In this document: positions 12,034 to 22,445 of the stretch, piece after piece | How the letters are laid out: each line of letters begins with the position of its first letter | How positions within the stretch are numbered: the first letter of the stretch is position 1 | Assembly: GCA_907165275.2 (NCBI GenBank) | Contig: OU015670.1 | Coordinates: forward strand, 2,135,501 to 2,199,500 | DNA from: Zygaena filipendulae | Taxonomy: Eukaryota > Arthropoda > Insecta > Lepidoptera > Zygaenidae | Direction: 5' to 3' | DNA: 64,000 bases | Notes under the pieces: generated by a model | Database searches by the model: none | Told to the model about the DNA's origin: nothing | The model's input: only the letters and a program-made list of their open reading frames with translations | Translations under genes and position numbers: made by a program

Positions 12034-12856
12034 TTTTGAACGGGACGTCTTGTAAACGGGACGTTTTGTGAACGGGACCTCTTGCGAACGGGACGTCATT
12101 CTAACCGGGCGTCTTTAGAACGGGGTGTCTTGTTAACGGGACGTCTTGTGAACGGGACGTCTTGTAAACGGGACGTCTTGTGAACGGGACCTCTTGCGAA
12201 CGGGACGTCATTCTAACCGGGCGTCTTTAGAACGGGGTGTCTTGTTAACGGGACGTCTTGTAAACGGGACGTCTTGTGAACGGGACCTCTTGCGAACGGG
12301 ACGTCATTCTAACCGGGCGTCTTTAGAACGGGGTGTCTTGTTAACGGGACGTCTTGTAAACGGGACGTCTTGTGAACGGGACCTCTTGCGAACGGGACGT
12401 CATTCTAACCGGGCGTCTTTAGAACGGGGTGTCTTGTTAACGGGACGTCTTGTAAACGGGACGTCTTGTGAACGGGACCTCTTGCGAACGGGACGTCATT
12501 CTAACCGGGCGTCTTTAGAACGGGGTGTCTTGTTAACGGGACGTCTTGTAAACGGGACGTCTTGTGAACGGGACCTCTTGCGAACGGGACGTCATTCTAA
12601 CCGGGCGTCTTTAGAACGGGGTGTCTTGTTAACGGGACGTCTTGTAAACGGGACGTCTTGTGAACGGGACCTCTTGCGAACGGGACGTCATTCTAACCGG
12701 GCGTCTTTAGAACGGGGTGTCTTGTTAACGGGACGTCTTGTAAACGGGACGTCTTGTGAACGGGTCGTCTTGTGAACGGGACGTCTTGTAAACGAGAGGT
12801 CTTGTGAACGGGACCTCTGGTAATGGGGAGGTCTTGCGAACGGGGCATTACCGTCC
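12034..12856 (+). repeat. Higher-order minisatellite: 96-bp unit made of six 16-bp monomers
   Basis: Monomers follow the pattern CTTGTGAACGGGACGT with diagnostic variants (CTTGCGAACGGGACGT, CATTCTAACCGGGCGT, CTTTAGAACGGGGTGT, CTTGTTAACGGGACGT, CTTGTAAACGGGACGT, CTTGTGAACGGGACCT). The six variants recur in fixed order every 96 bp. The CATTCTAACC variant appears seven times, near 12095, 12207, 12303, 12399, 12495, 12591 and 12687; the first gap is 112 bp, exactly one extra monomer. The edges are simpler and more diverged monomers. It begins about 190 bp after the GDE1 stop codon. Confidence 0.95.
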
Positions 12857-15800
12857 GCAAGATTGTTATTACACTAGTCAATATTATTTATCAGTAAAGT
12901 TAAATTTTACTAAGGCGCTTACTCAAAATAGGTTTTTTCCTCAAAATAGGTGGAGATCGGTAAGCCGAGAGTGAAAGAGATAGACTGAGAAGATGGAAAA
13001 ATGCGTGACGCTTGGTGCCGAAAGAGGTTAGTCTGTATACCGTACCATAGATTAATTATAATTAAAAATAATAAATTTAAGGCTGTACGAATATAAACTC
13101 TTTGCCTCGTGCAAAATTTGTGAATATATAGTTTATTCTAATTTATTACATAATCATAATAATAAAGTATATTCATAGTAATATGCGTTACGTATGATGC
13201 ATTTAAATATAGGTAAATAAATTGCCTAGTAATATATCGAAACGTACAATTTATGAGACAGTAACTTTTTGTATAGTATTTAATTTTAGGGGCCCTATAT
13301 CCCTGCGGGCTGTAGTGTTGCTATCTCACCACACCCAAGGCGGAGCGCTGATAGCTTCTAGTACAAATTAATTTATTTCTTGAATTTCAATCACTATGGT
13401 CATTGTTAGCTGCCCAAGATACAAAATCAGCGAAAATGAAGTGAAGAAACTATAGTTTTTTTTTTATTTATACGGTTTTTGTAAAGGCCTTTATGTCGTA
13501 GGTTTATGTATGGAATAGTATTATATTATCAGTGGTATGGATTTATTTATTTATTTATTTATTTATTTAATCCTTTATTGCACATAAAATAACAATGATA
13601 CAGTACCTAAAGAAAAAGGAGAAAGCAAATGTTTATTGAATAAAAAAATTGTGGCAATTGTAAAAGTTTCGATGCCACTTTTTGAAATGATAGGTTATAA
13701 ACGTAAAAAGAAATCTATATCAATGACTGTGGTGGTTCTATCACGATGATGAAAAAGGTTTTACGTCGCCCCAGGCCTGGCGGTAGAGTCACAAACCAAG
13801 AAAAATATTTGTGTACAATTTCATGCATTAAAATTTCTACTCTACTCACTGCACGTAAAGTCGAAATTGCAATGAATTCAAATTTCAATTTAAGAGATGG
13901 TGTAAGAGATGGTGGGAGAGCATAGTGTGTTCGTGTGACGGCTTCCATCAGCCATTTCCGGAGTGGTACAGACTTAAAATAAAACTGCGGCACTTGGTGT
14001 CGAAAAACCTGAAAAAGGCATTGAAAAGTTGCACTGCCGCGGTCGCGTGCCGCGCAAACCCTATTCTTTTTTTTTAATTATTATCAGTCGATGACTGACC
14101 CCACAGACGTTGTCCTGTCCAAATGTCGATAGTCGATACGTTTCTAGAAATCCCATCTAGAAAATGCTTAAACAATTTTTCTTTCCCTAATAACATAATT
14201 CGGACAAGGTTTCAAAAACAAATTAGCCAATTTGGTTTAAACCCTCTCTCAACCTCAACGATACGCCTACCAAAGAAGTCTACAAACAACGTTTAGTTTT
14301 TAAATAGATTTTATGTTTGACCATATTAGCACAGCTTGTAATTGGACACAGTTTTGATAGAACACGATTTATCATGTAAAATCCATCGATAAATGGTGGT
14401 GTGACAGTGTAATATGTGTGATTCTTCTAGTCGACATCGACTGTCTCCACGATGTAAATGCAGTTTTAATGCAATATTTATTATATGAGTCCTAATTTTA
14501 AGGTATTAACCATCATTTTACCTTAACGCATAGTAAGCGCCTTTAAGTTTCACGTGACGTGTTTTTTACACTTAGCGCGTGCTCACACTAACCTCACAGT
14601 CACAGTCAGTAGCGTACTGTCTATGATTTGTAGCTGAGCAAAATAAAGTTTGCGGGCAAAATTATCGTTGATGATTATCTGTCGCAGCTGTCTAGACAGA
14701 TTTGCGCGCGTAATTTTGCTGCGAATCAGTCGCTGACGCTAACTGATGGCGCACTGTGAACCGCAAGCTGTCAGCTTAATGTGAACATGCCTCAATTATT
14801 TTGTGATAATTACATAATCATTACTAGGAATTCGTATAATAGGTAGCAGCTTTTAATGTTTTTGTACCATTTCTGGTGCATTTTAATGTGTTCAGTTTTT
14901 ATATTGTGTTGTTGTAAGCTTTTTTGAGTATTTTAATGCTAAAGTAAATTCTAGTTTTACATTATATCTACCTGCAATAGTGTTAGAATTGCTTATTGTA
15001 TATTAAAAAATTATTTTATTGTATTTGGGTCTGTTTCCGTTTGTCGAACGAAAATGTTTGTCTTTAAAAATGCTGTAACATCGGTGATAACAGCGCCCAA
15101 TTAAGTTATTTAAAAGATTATTGATTTTATAATATTTGATTTATTTAAACGAGTGGCGCCATAGTGGTTTAACAATAAAGATTAGAAGCGATGGACTTCG
15201 ATTGTGAACCACTCACAGTTCTTTGATGTATCTGTATATTCGTGGTCCCTTAACGAATTGATTGATTGGTCCCTTATCGTCGAACAAAAAAATGTCATTA
15301 TAGGATCGAGTTTGTAATTTTTTATGGAAGTTCAAAAAGCTGTTGTCATCGTTTGATAAATGGTGAAAGTATTATTTGTTACCAAATATGTTACGATATA
15401 GTGAAGTGGAACTTGCGATTTAGTGTCGGAAATTAATGCTAAAAATAATTATGTAGCATTAATTTACAAAGCTTTGACGGTTTGAATTAATGTCATAATA
15501 TAGCAAATAGCAATAATAATAATCCATATCAAGATGTACCTAATTGGGTTTGCCCCAAATTGCCATAAAACTATTGTTTTTTTCATTTTATAATAAACCT
15601 ATATAATTTGCACAAGTTTTTGTCATTATTTAAAAATGCGTAATTCATTATAATAATCATATTATTTTCTTGAATGTATAGAAGAGTTTTCTCAAACATG
15701 CATAGATATTTGATCATTATTTAGAGAAACTATGATAAATCCATAGAATTAATAGGCATAGAACGGCATTCAGTGCACGCCAGAGTCATGGAATTGCAAG

Positions 15801-15984
15801 TGTGAAACCAGCCCAGCGACACTCCCTTGAAGTAAAAGTTACTATGGATTTATGCGTGAACTTCTTTACCAACCTTGCAATACTTAACCAAATTTCTATG
15901 AGCGCGTCATACATTGCATTGGTAAGGTTGGCACAAAATGCTTTCATAGATCGATTCAGCGATTGGTATGGAAGTGCCGACTCT
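12857..15984. other. Gene-free region downstream of GDE1
   Basis: No coding potential recognised. AATAAA motifs occur near 13071 and 13160; no AATAAA lies between the GDE1 stop and the minisatellite. An (ATTT)n microsatellite is at about 13540-13570, followed by TTTATTGCACATAAAATAAC, which resembles a minus-strand LINE 3' end. The 14570-14790 segment is less AT-rich, with CTGTCGCAGCTGTCTAGACAG-like palindromic bits, and may be a decayed MITE. The remainder is AT-rich with nothing identifiable. Confidence 0.5.
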
Positions 15985-16325
15985 TAAGCGTCATTTACAC
16001 TCGCGTACGAGCAACGAGGCGAACCACGCGGCGAACCCCGAGCGACTGTTTACATTCGCGCTTCGTCGCTCGCCGCGTGGTTCGCCTCGTCGCTCGTGCC
16101 GCTCGCGTCCCCCGGAGCGGCTTTTTTGTCACGAGTCAAAGGGACGAAAAAGGAGCAAGAGGCGCGGGGCGAGGGACGAGGCGCGAGTGTGAACAGGCGC
16201 TAGGGGCTCGCCGCGTGGTTCGCCTCGTCACTCGCACCGCTCGCTTTCGGAGCGGTTTTTTGGTCACGAGTCAAAGGACCTCGCGTCAAAGCGAGCGTGG
16301 TGTTTACACTCGCGTTCTCGCTTCA
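15985..16325. repeat. GC-rich foldback element(s) with TTTACACTCGC ends
   Basis: CATTTACACTCGCGTACGAG at the left is answered by GACGAGGCGCGAGTGTGAAC at 16176-16195, an inverted repeat. A second, partly duplicated unit (CTCGCCGCGTGGTTCGCCTC at about 16064 and again at about 16206) runs to GTTTACACTCGCGTTCTCGC at 16304. The same terminal motif bounds the hairpins at 18292-18452. Long ORFs here come from the GC-rich repeat and are not taken as genes. Confidence 0.6.
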
Positions 16326-16504
16326 GTCGGGTTTCAACTTTGGGCCGCGATGGTTGTGTGCTTTTAAACTGCATAATTGGATTGGTTGTAACTTGCAACA
16401 AGAAACGTTTTGGTTTCTAGAATTATTTTAAAAGAAACCGATAATTTGGGATCCCAAACATAGATTCCACAAAAATAAGCAAAAAGTAAACGTTATATGG
16501 ACTA

Positions 16505-16692
16505 GATTTTAATAATAATAATAATAATAAAATTGTTTATTGCCATCAAGAAGGTGTACAAAAAAAATAAAAATTAAACTTAGTCAATTATTCTAGGCAA
16601 AAGGAAGTGATTCAGCGTGAGCTACTCGTGACCTAGGTCCCGAGCAGCGCTGGTTTTCAATCACTCCCCTCTGGAGTACAGAGGGCTCATGC
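16505..16692 (-). mobile_element. LINE/SINE 3' end with (TAA)n tail, copy 1
   Basis: An (AAT)n run at 16510-16530 is followed by TTGTTTATTGCCATCAAGAA, then AGGCAAAAGGAAGTGATTCA and GACCTAGGTCCCGAGCAGCG. The last two blocks recur at 55977-56037, also next to TTTATTGCCATCA. The layout (simple-repeat tail, reverse-complement AATAAA-like region, conserved body) fits a minus-strand retroelement 3' end. Confidence 0.55.
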
Positions 16693-16717
16693 AATTCAGA
16701 ACTCATTTTATTAAGAA

Positions 16718-17350
16718 ACTTGCTGTGCCCCGCGGTTTCACCCGCGTGAAAAGTTTTTATGTAACAACTTTTTTTTCTTGACATCCGGATTTGAATGAAA
16801 CAAAGCCTATATGTAGATCCAGGCTAAGCTTAATCTACCTGCGAAAACCGCATGACAATCCGTTCAGTAGATTCAGAGATTATCGCGAACTGAGAGACAG
16901 ACAGACAGAAAAGATTTTTTAAAACCCCTTTTTTTATAGTTGGTTACTCTTCGTTTATCGTCCCCTGTCAATTTTTTGTTAAAAATATTCAATGTGCAGA
17001 ATCGCGGATTCTACTCTTTTATTATATTAGTACTAGCTGTGCCCCGCGGTTTCACCCGCGCGAAAAGTTTCTATACAAAAACTTCTTTTCCCGACATCCG
17101 ATTTCAATGAAACAAAGCCTATGTAACTCCAGGTTAAGCTTAATCCTAAACCGCATGACAATCCGTTCAGTAGATTCGGAGATTATCGTGAACAGACAGA
17201 AAGACAGAAAAGATTTTTAAAAACCCTTTTTTTGTGCTTGGTTACTCTCCCCCCCCCCCCCCCCGTCCGTCCACTCCGTTCCGTCCCCTGTCAGTTTTTG
17301 TTAAAAATATTCAATGTACAGAATCGCGGATTCTTTCTATCTTTTATAGA
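16718..17350 (-). mobile_element. Two tandem Helitron-like elements of the 'GTGCCCCGCGGTTT' subfamily
   Basis: Two copies in the same orientation (starts near 16719 and 17033). Each runs GTGCCCCGCGGTTTCACCC, CCCGACATCCGATTTCAATG (or TTGACATCCGG), AAACAAAGCCTAT, CCGCATGACAATCCGTTCAG, a GACAGACAGACAGA run, and AGAATCGCGGATTCT. The third copy, at 28902, has a MITE nested in it. A 16-base poly-C tract (17249-17264) interrupts the second copy. Confidence 0.65.
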
Positions 17351-17547
17351 TAGATAGATAGATATGTAGACCTCCAACCGCACTAAACAATAAACCTTTC
17401 GACAGCATCTCCTGCGCAAAAAACAGTCGATGACACCCGGCGCAGAAGAAGATGATATTGACAATTTTATTTATTTTATTTTTTTAAATTATTTATTTAA
17501 AGTTTAATTATTTATTTAATTTATTTATTTTACTAGCTATTATATTC

Positions 17548-18068
17548 TAGCGTTTCCCCGCGGTGTCATCCGCGTTAATTTCAAAGATCCTGCGGGAATT
17601 CCGGGATAAAAAGTACCCTATCTGTTATTCTGAATTGCTTCTACTTGAAGCAAGATCAAAATATTAGCCTATACATGCATTTAATTTTCGACGTTTACAA
17701 AATAATGGTTAACGACATCTCTTGATTATTTCAGGAATAAATGTAATTTTAACCGTTGAGAACCTGTATCACGCACATACAGGCACAGAACAGTTCAAAT
17801 TTCAAAAAACTTTTGTTAGCAATACATAGATGGCGCAATATTAATACAATAATTATTAGCCAAGCTTGGTAAAAAATCCTATAGAGCAGATAGCAGACAG
17901 TAGATATATAATATGATAATAGGAATCTATAGCTATTATTTTTTGATATTTTTATAGCTGTTTTATTGCAAAGTTTCAAATATTGTTTCAAATATTGTAA
18001 AGTTGAAATCCATTCAGTAGTTTTTGCGTGAAAACGTAACAAACATCCATACAAACTTTATAATATAA
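17548..18068 (-). mobile_element. Helitron-like element, interrupted
   Basis: The CTAGCGTTTCCCCGCGGTGT end, then GGGAATTCCGGGATAAAAAG and GTACCCTATCTGTTATTC. The far end, with AATCCATTCAGTAGTTTTTG and AACAAACATCCATACAAACT, is about 370 bp further on, so sequence of other origin separates the two halves. Confidence 0.5.
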
Positions 18069-18291
18069 AAATTTTTAGAATAATAAGTAAGGATTTCATT
18101 TATTAAAATTAATCGAGTAGTAGTAAAAGCTCAGTAAGCAAAGTCGTCTTGTTGCCGCTAACACTTCGAATCGACATCCTCCCTTGTTGCTAGCTCAAAG
18201 ACAACTGAACTGAATGCACTGCAGGCCGCAGCTCTTTTGTCTCTTTTCCATCGATCGTGCGGTCGCGGTCGCACGCACGAGCGACGGGACG

Positions 18292-18453
18292 AGGCAGCGT
18301 TTACACTCGCACCTCGTACCCCACCACGAAACGAAGCACAAGACGAGGAACGAGGTGCGAGTGTAAACGCCGATAAAACAGCGTTTACACTCGCGCCTCG
18401 TACCTGGCCACAAGACGAACCACGAGGCGAGGAACGAGGCGCGAGTGTAAATC
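18292..18453. repeat. Two adjacent GC-rich hairpins with TTTACACTCGC ends
   Basis: GCGTTTACACTCGCACCTCG is answered by CGAGGTGCGAGTGTAAACGC about 35 bp later. Immediately afterwards GCGTTTACACTCGCGCCTCG is answered by CGAGGCGCGAGTGTAAAT. Each makes a stem of about 20 bp. They are related to the repeats at 15985-16325. Confidence 0.7.
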
Positions 18454-18909
18454 CCGTATTAAAACGTAGTGATTATTTGCTCAGTCACGTAGACGGACGC
18501 TCAGTCATCAGTATGTGAAACCACTTGCGGCAAGTGGTGATTTTTTCACGACTTGTTGTAAAACCTTTCAGGGAAGGCAAGAGAAACTATCTGCATACAG
18601 CCATGGCCCACGACATATTTTCCTTTTTTGAAGTTTTACATTGAAAAGCATTAGTAAGGTGCATTTCGATGCTTTACTGGAACTTTTGGAAGCACAGTTA
18701 AACCCTGATTTCATTTTGGATGTCTATTCAGTCTGTTACATGATTGATGACAACTGAACTGAAATAAGGCAGCTAGCTATAATCATATTATTTAATTTTT
18801 ATCAGTGTGTAAATGAACAATGATACAAACAAAAACGTTTCTTTTTGTAAAGTTTACCCCTTTCGGGGAAGACAAAGACATCGATACGCTATATCCGTGA
18901 AGGAGTCCT

Positions 18910-20290
18910 ATGTACAGCATCCGAATGCACAACCCGAGATTGTAATGAAATCGGAATGTACAGCACCATGAAGTACTGTGTTGTAAGCAATGATGTTAAT
19001 GTATCTGGCTGTACGTATACATTCCGGTGTCGTGCATTCCGGGCTGTACAATATCGGTACGTTACGTATAGTATGACTCCGGAATTTGAGACACCGACAC
19101 GCCCACATTTCGATCCTGTCCTGCTCTCAGAAGAATAACTAAAGCAATTCTTCTGAGGTCCTGCTATTTGGTGTTCCGTTTATTAGTGTTCAATACAATG
19201 CAGGTAGTGTTTAGTAATTACTGTCTTAAAATTATGGCGGAAATTCAAATTAAAAGCAAAAGTTTAATATAGATTTACTGACAAAATTATTATTGGCCAC
19301 ATCTAAGAGCCAGCACACACTATGCGACAGCGACAGCTCGACGACTAGACGCGACGATAGGCTGTGGCCTACAATTTTCATATATTTGGTTCAAAGCTCC
19401 GCACACTTGGCGTCAGGGTCGCAGAGTCGCAACAGAAAGCTAAGGCAGTCAGAGCGCGTTCTTTATTTATCGCGTCTAGACGACAGTCGTGCGACAGCGC
19501 AGCGTTAGTTTTGCTTTGATCGCTAAGCACCAAGGCAAGTGCAACTAGAGGCTCCACATTTACTTACAAGATGAACAACACGGCCGTCTTTCTCGAATAC
19601 TCTACTACTACTCTTCCTGCATGACATCTGTCGCAACTTGTCCTCAACAAGACGCAGAGCTGTCGCTTGCGACGACAACACGAGCAAGCGTAGTGTGCGC
19701 AGGTCACTAAGAATTGATTAATTGCCACCATTTCATAAAATGATCAGCCACATAATGAACTATCTAATGTCAACATATTTTGCCATTGGCGCAATGCCGG
19801 CCGCTGCCGAGGCGCGTTCGCTAAGTTCGCTCGGCTCGTGCGACTTGGTCACAAGTACAAACCTAACCTAACCAAGAATGTCGGGGTGCTATACGCCCTG
19901 CCTGAAGTCAAAAAATACTTTTAATGTAACAACGACAGTTATATTCTCATTGCTTTTTACTTATATAAAAACAGATAAATTTTACATTATTAGCGGCTTA
20001 TCTAACAATTGCTTGACCTAGTATTTTGGTCAGTAATGTAAACGAGCCCAAAGAAAAAAAGAAAAGGAAGCGTGGTTTCATCGACCAATAGGAGTGGTGT
20101 CGCCGATTCCGGTGCTGTACATTGCGGTGGCGAACATTCTCGGCACGGTCTATATTTCTATGTCCAATTTGTACAGGGCTAAACACCGGAATTCGAATAT
20201 AGGACTTCAAATACGTGTCGTACAGTCTGGTGTCGCATATTCCAGTGCCGTACATTCCGGTGTCGTACAATATCGTGTTGTGCATTCATC
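18910..20290. repeat. Scattered degenerate short-period repeats (GGTGTCGTACATTCC-like)
   Basis: Phrases such as GTGTCGTGCATTCCGG, GTGCCGTACATTCCGG and GGTGTCGTACAATATCG recur with a loose 16-18 bp period in 18945-19090 and again in 20098-20285. The two patches look like decayed arrays of one minisatellite separated by other repeats. Confidence 0.5.
19305..19708. mobile_element. MITE-like segment with GCGCACACTA-type ends
   Basis: The left part has AGCCAGCACACACTATGCGA and GCGACAGCTC; the right part, inverted, has GAGCTGTCGCTTGCGACGAC and CGTAGTGTGCGCAGGTC. The arms are imperfect. The local GC content is above that of the surroundings. Confidence 0.45.
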
Positions 20291-21512
20291 ATTCCTGTGG
20301 TTCTCTCCGAAAGTCCTCCGAATCGTTCAGAAATTTACGAATCGATTAGTTCGTACTCCTCCAGTTGTAATCTATGCCCGCTACAGAGTACAGAGCATGA
20401 AGGACAGGGCAACCGGCACGGCCATCTCGATTCCGAACGAAATCGAATCTCGTGCAAGGCCGTCGCGACAGTCTCACGGATTTGTTCAAGATCGAATTAA
20501 ATGTAGGTCTTCGGGCCACATCATCTAAATTCAATAGAAAAGCAGCGTCAAAACCTAAGTGAAGTATCAGTTCTGTTTAAAATATAATATTTGTGTCGAG
20601 ACTATGCTTAAAAACCAATATTGAACAGTGAGCAGATTTAAATCTCTTCTTAGCGCAATGCTGTCATAGGACATTCATAGGCTTATGTAACATTTCGGGC
20701 CGAAAATTAACCATATCGTTTACTGATAGCAACTGTTTACCTCGCTATTAAGGTAAGAGATGTCATTTTATTAAAATGATATCAAAATTATAAGGAACTA
20801 ACCTCTTTGAACAGAGAAGATTCAAGCTACAGCCGACCGTGGCGCCGACAAGATTATAAATACTAATCTTCACATAGCTAAAAAAACCTGTCATTTAACT
20901 AAAAATTCATCAATTTTTTATTCTTTTTGTTTCACTTTTCACTCCTGAGTCCTAATTCCTGATGGAAGACGTCAAGTAAAATTGGTTTAAAATAATGTCA
21001 ACATTCTGGTTCCAATTACAAAATTCATAATTTTTTTTTATTTAATTTATACCAGTGTGAGTGAAGGTCCGCTGTTAAAATGATGCAACTCAATAACTTA
21101 CAATATGGCTCAACTGTACAATAAGCACCCGCGATTTAGAGCTTCATATTTTTTATGTGTGTGGGACTTTGCTTAATATAACTTCACATAAAATCCCTAA
21201 TTACGGAAACTCATCGTTTTCGAGAAAAAAAATACTAAAGTTTCACAATTTCATACAAAACTCTGCGATGTGTCAACCATTTGCCATTGACTTTGTAAGA
21301 ATTGTTTCGTTTTACATTCGGATAAAGTGATTATATTATTTATTATCTTTGATTATTATAATTTGCTAATGAAAATGAAAATTTGTTAAACTTGAGTTGG
21401 TTAGGTTAGGTTTGCACTGTTGACGAAGTCGCGCGAGCCGAGCGAGCGCAGCGAGCGTGCCGCGGTAGCGGCCGGCGAAGCGCCATAGTCAAAATATTAT
21501 CGTAAATTGAGT
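19767..21512. repeat. Pair of inverted ~100-bp repeats bounding 1.7 kb
   Basis: The segment 19767-19875 (ATATTTTGCCATTGGCGC, CCGGCCGCTGCCGAGGCGCG, CTCGGCTCGTGCGACTT, AACCTAACCTAACCAA) recurs inverted at 21398-21512 (TTGGTTAGGTTAGGTTTGCA, AAGTCGCGCGAGCCGAGC, GCGCCATAGTCAAAATAT). The interior codes for nothing I recognise. It could be a non-autonomous DNA transposon or two independent insertions. Confidence 0.5.
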
Positions 21513-22410
21513 AAGGTTTTTATTATTTTTTTTTCTCGAAAATTATGAATTTCCGTAATTTGCGGATTTGAGAAATACACTATAAACACACTATTCTATC
21601 CAAAAAAAAATTTTAACTATTAAAAATCGAGGGTGCTTAATGTACAGTCCTTCCTACAATATTAAGTTTTAATTATTATTTATAACTTCCCTGCTATTTT
21701 TTTGTAATAGGCTGACACCTGCAAGTCTACATTTTAATAGTTAATCACCTATATGCTTATGATTAATGTGATTGATCAAATATAATATCATTTCATTCAA
21801 ATATAATATCAATTCATTGCATAGAAATAATAATAGTTGAAAATTTGGGAACAGTTTTAGGGCTCCTCAATATTTAATCAGATATACCTTTGCATACAGC
21901 TTTGCTTGTTATGATAATATTTGGTTTTTGTTTTTATTTTTTTTTAAATATTATAGGTAGTTGTTACTTGTTATTCGGTTAAAAAGGTTGTTTTTTAATT
22001 GTAGTTTTTTGCATTTATTTTCCATGCACAAACATTGCAAGCCTACAGTTTTATTATATGTATTCAATAGATAAGAGATAAAGTTTTATCTCAATATTTG
22101 AATTTGATTTTGTAAATATGATAATGCTTTGATTTCATGATAGTAAAAAAGATACTCCTTAGCTATGTAATTTTTCAATGGTTTTACTTTACAACTGTTT
22201 TTAACTAATTAGCAAAAAAATAGTTTATCTAAAACATATCCCAAATTAGATTTTAATTAGAAATTGGGAACAATTACTTAATTTGTATTTTTTATTCTAT
22301 TTTATTTAAAGACACTGGATTTACTAATTCGACTGTTGTATAGTTATTTGATAGTATCTAAATAAATTATAACAAACCAAACTTAAAATACTTATTTTCC
22401 TACTTTCCAG
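21513..22410. other. AT-rich upstream region of DLST
   Basis: No gene, repeat family or clear promoter element seen. TACTTTCCAG at 22401-22410 looks like a splice acceptor 35 bp before the DLST start codon, so DLST may have a 5' UTR intron and its real promoter could lie further upstream. Confidence 0.5.
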
Positions 22411-22445
22411 GGTAAACACGTGATTAAAATAAACCACTTGGCGAA

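Noticed and set aside
12194..12775. 193-codon open frame on the + strand
   Set aside because: It is the 96-bp minisatellite read in one frame; it stays open only because the period is a multiple of three.
15963..16367. Arg-rich 134-codon frame
   Set aside because: Composition artefact of the GC-rich foldback repeats.
20094..20534. Frames of 144 codons (+) and 62 codons (-)
   Set aside because: Overlap the degenerate GTACATTCC repeats and show no domain.
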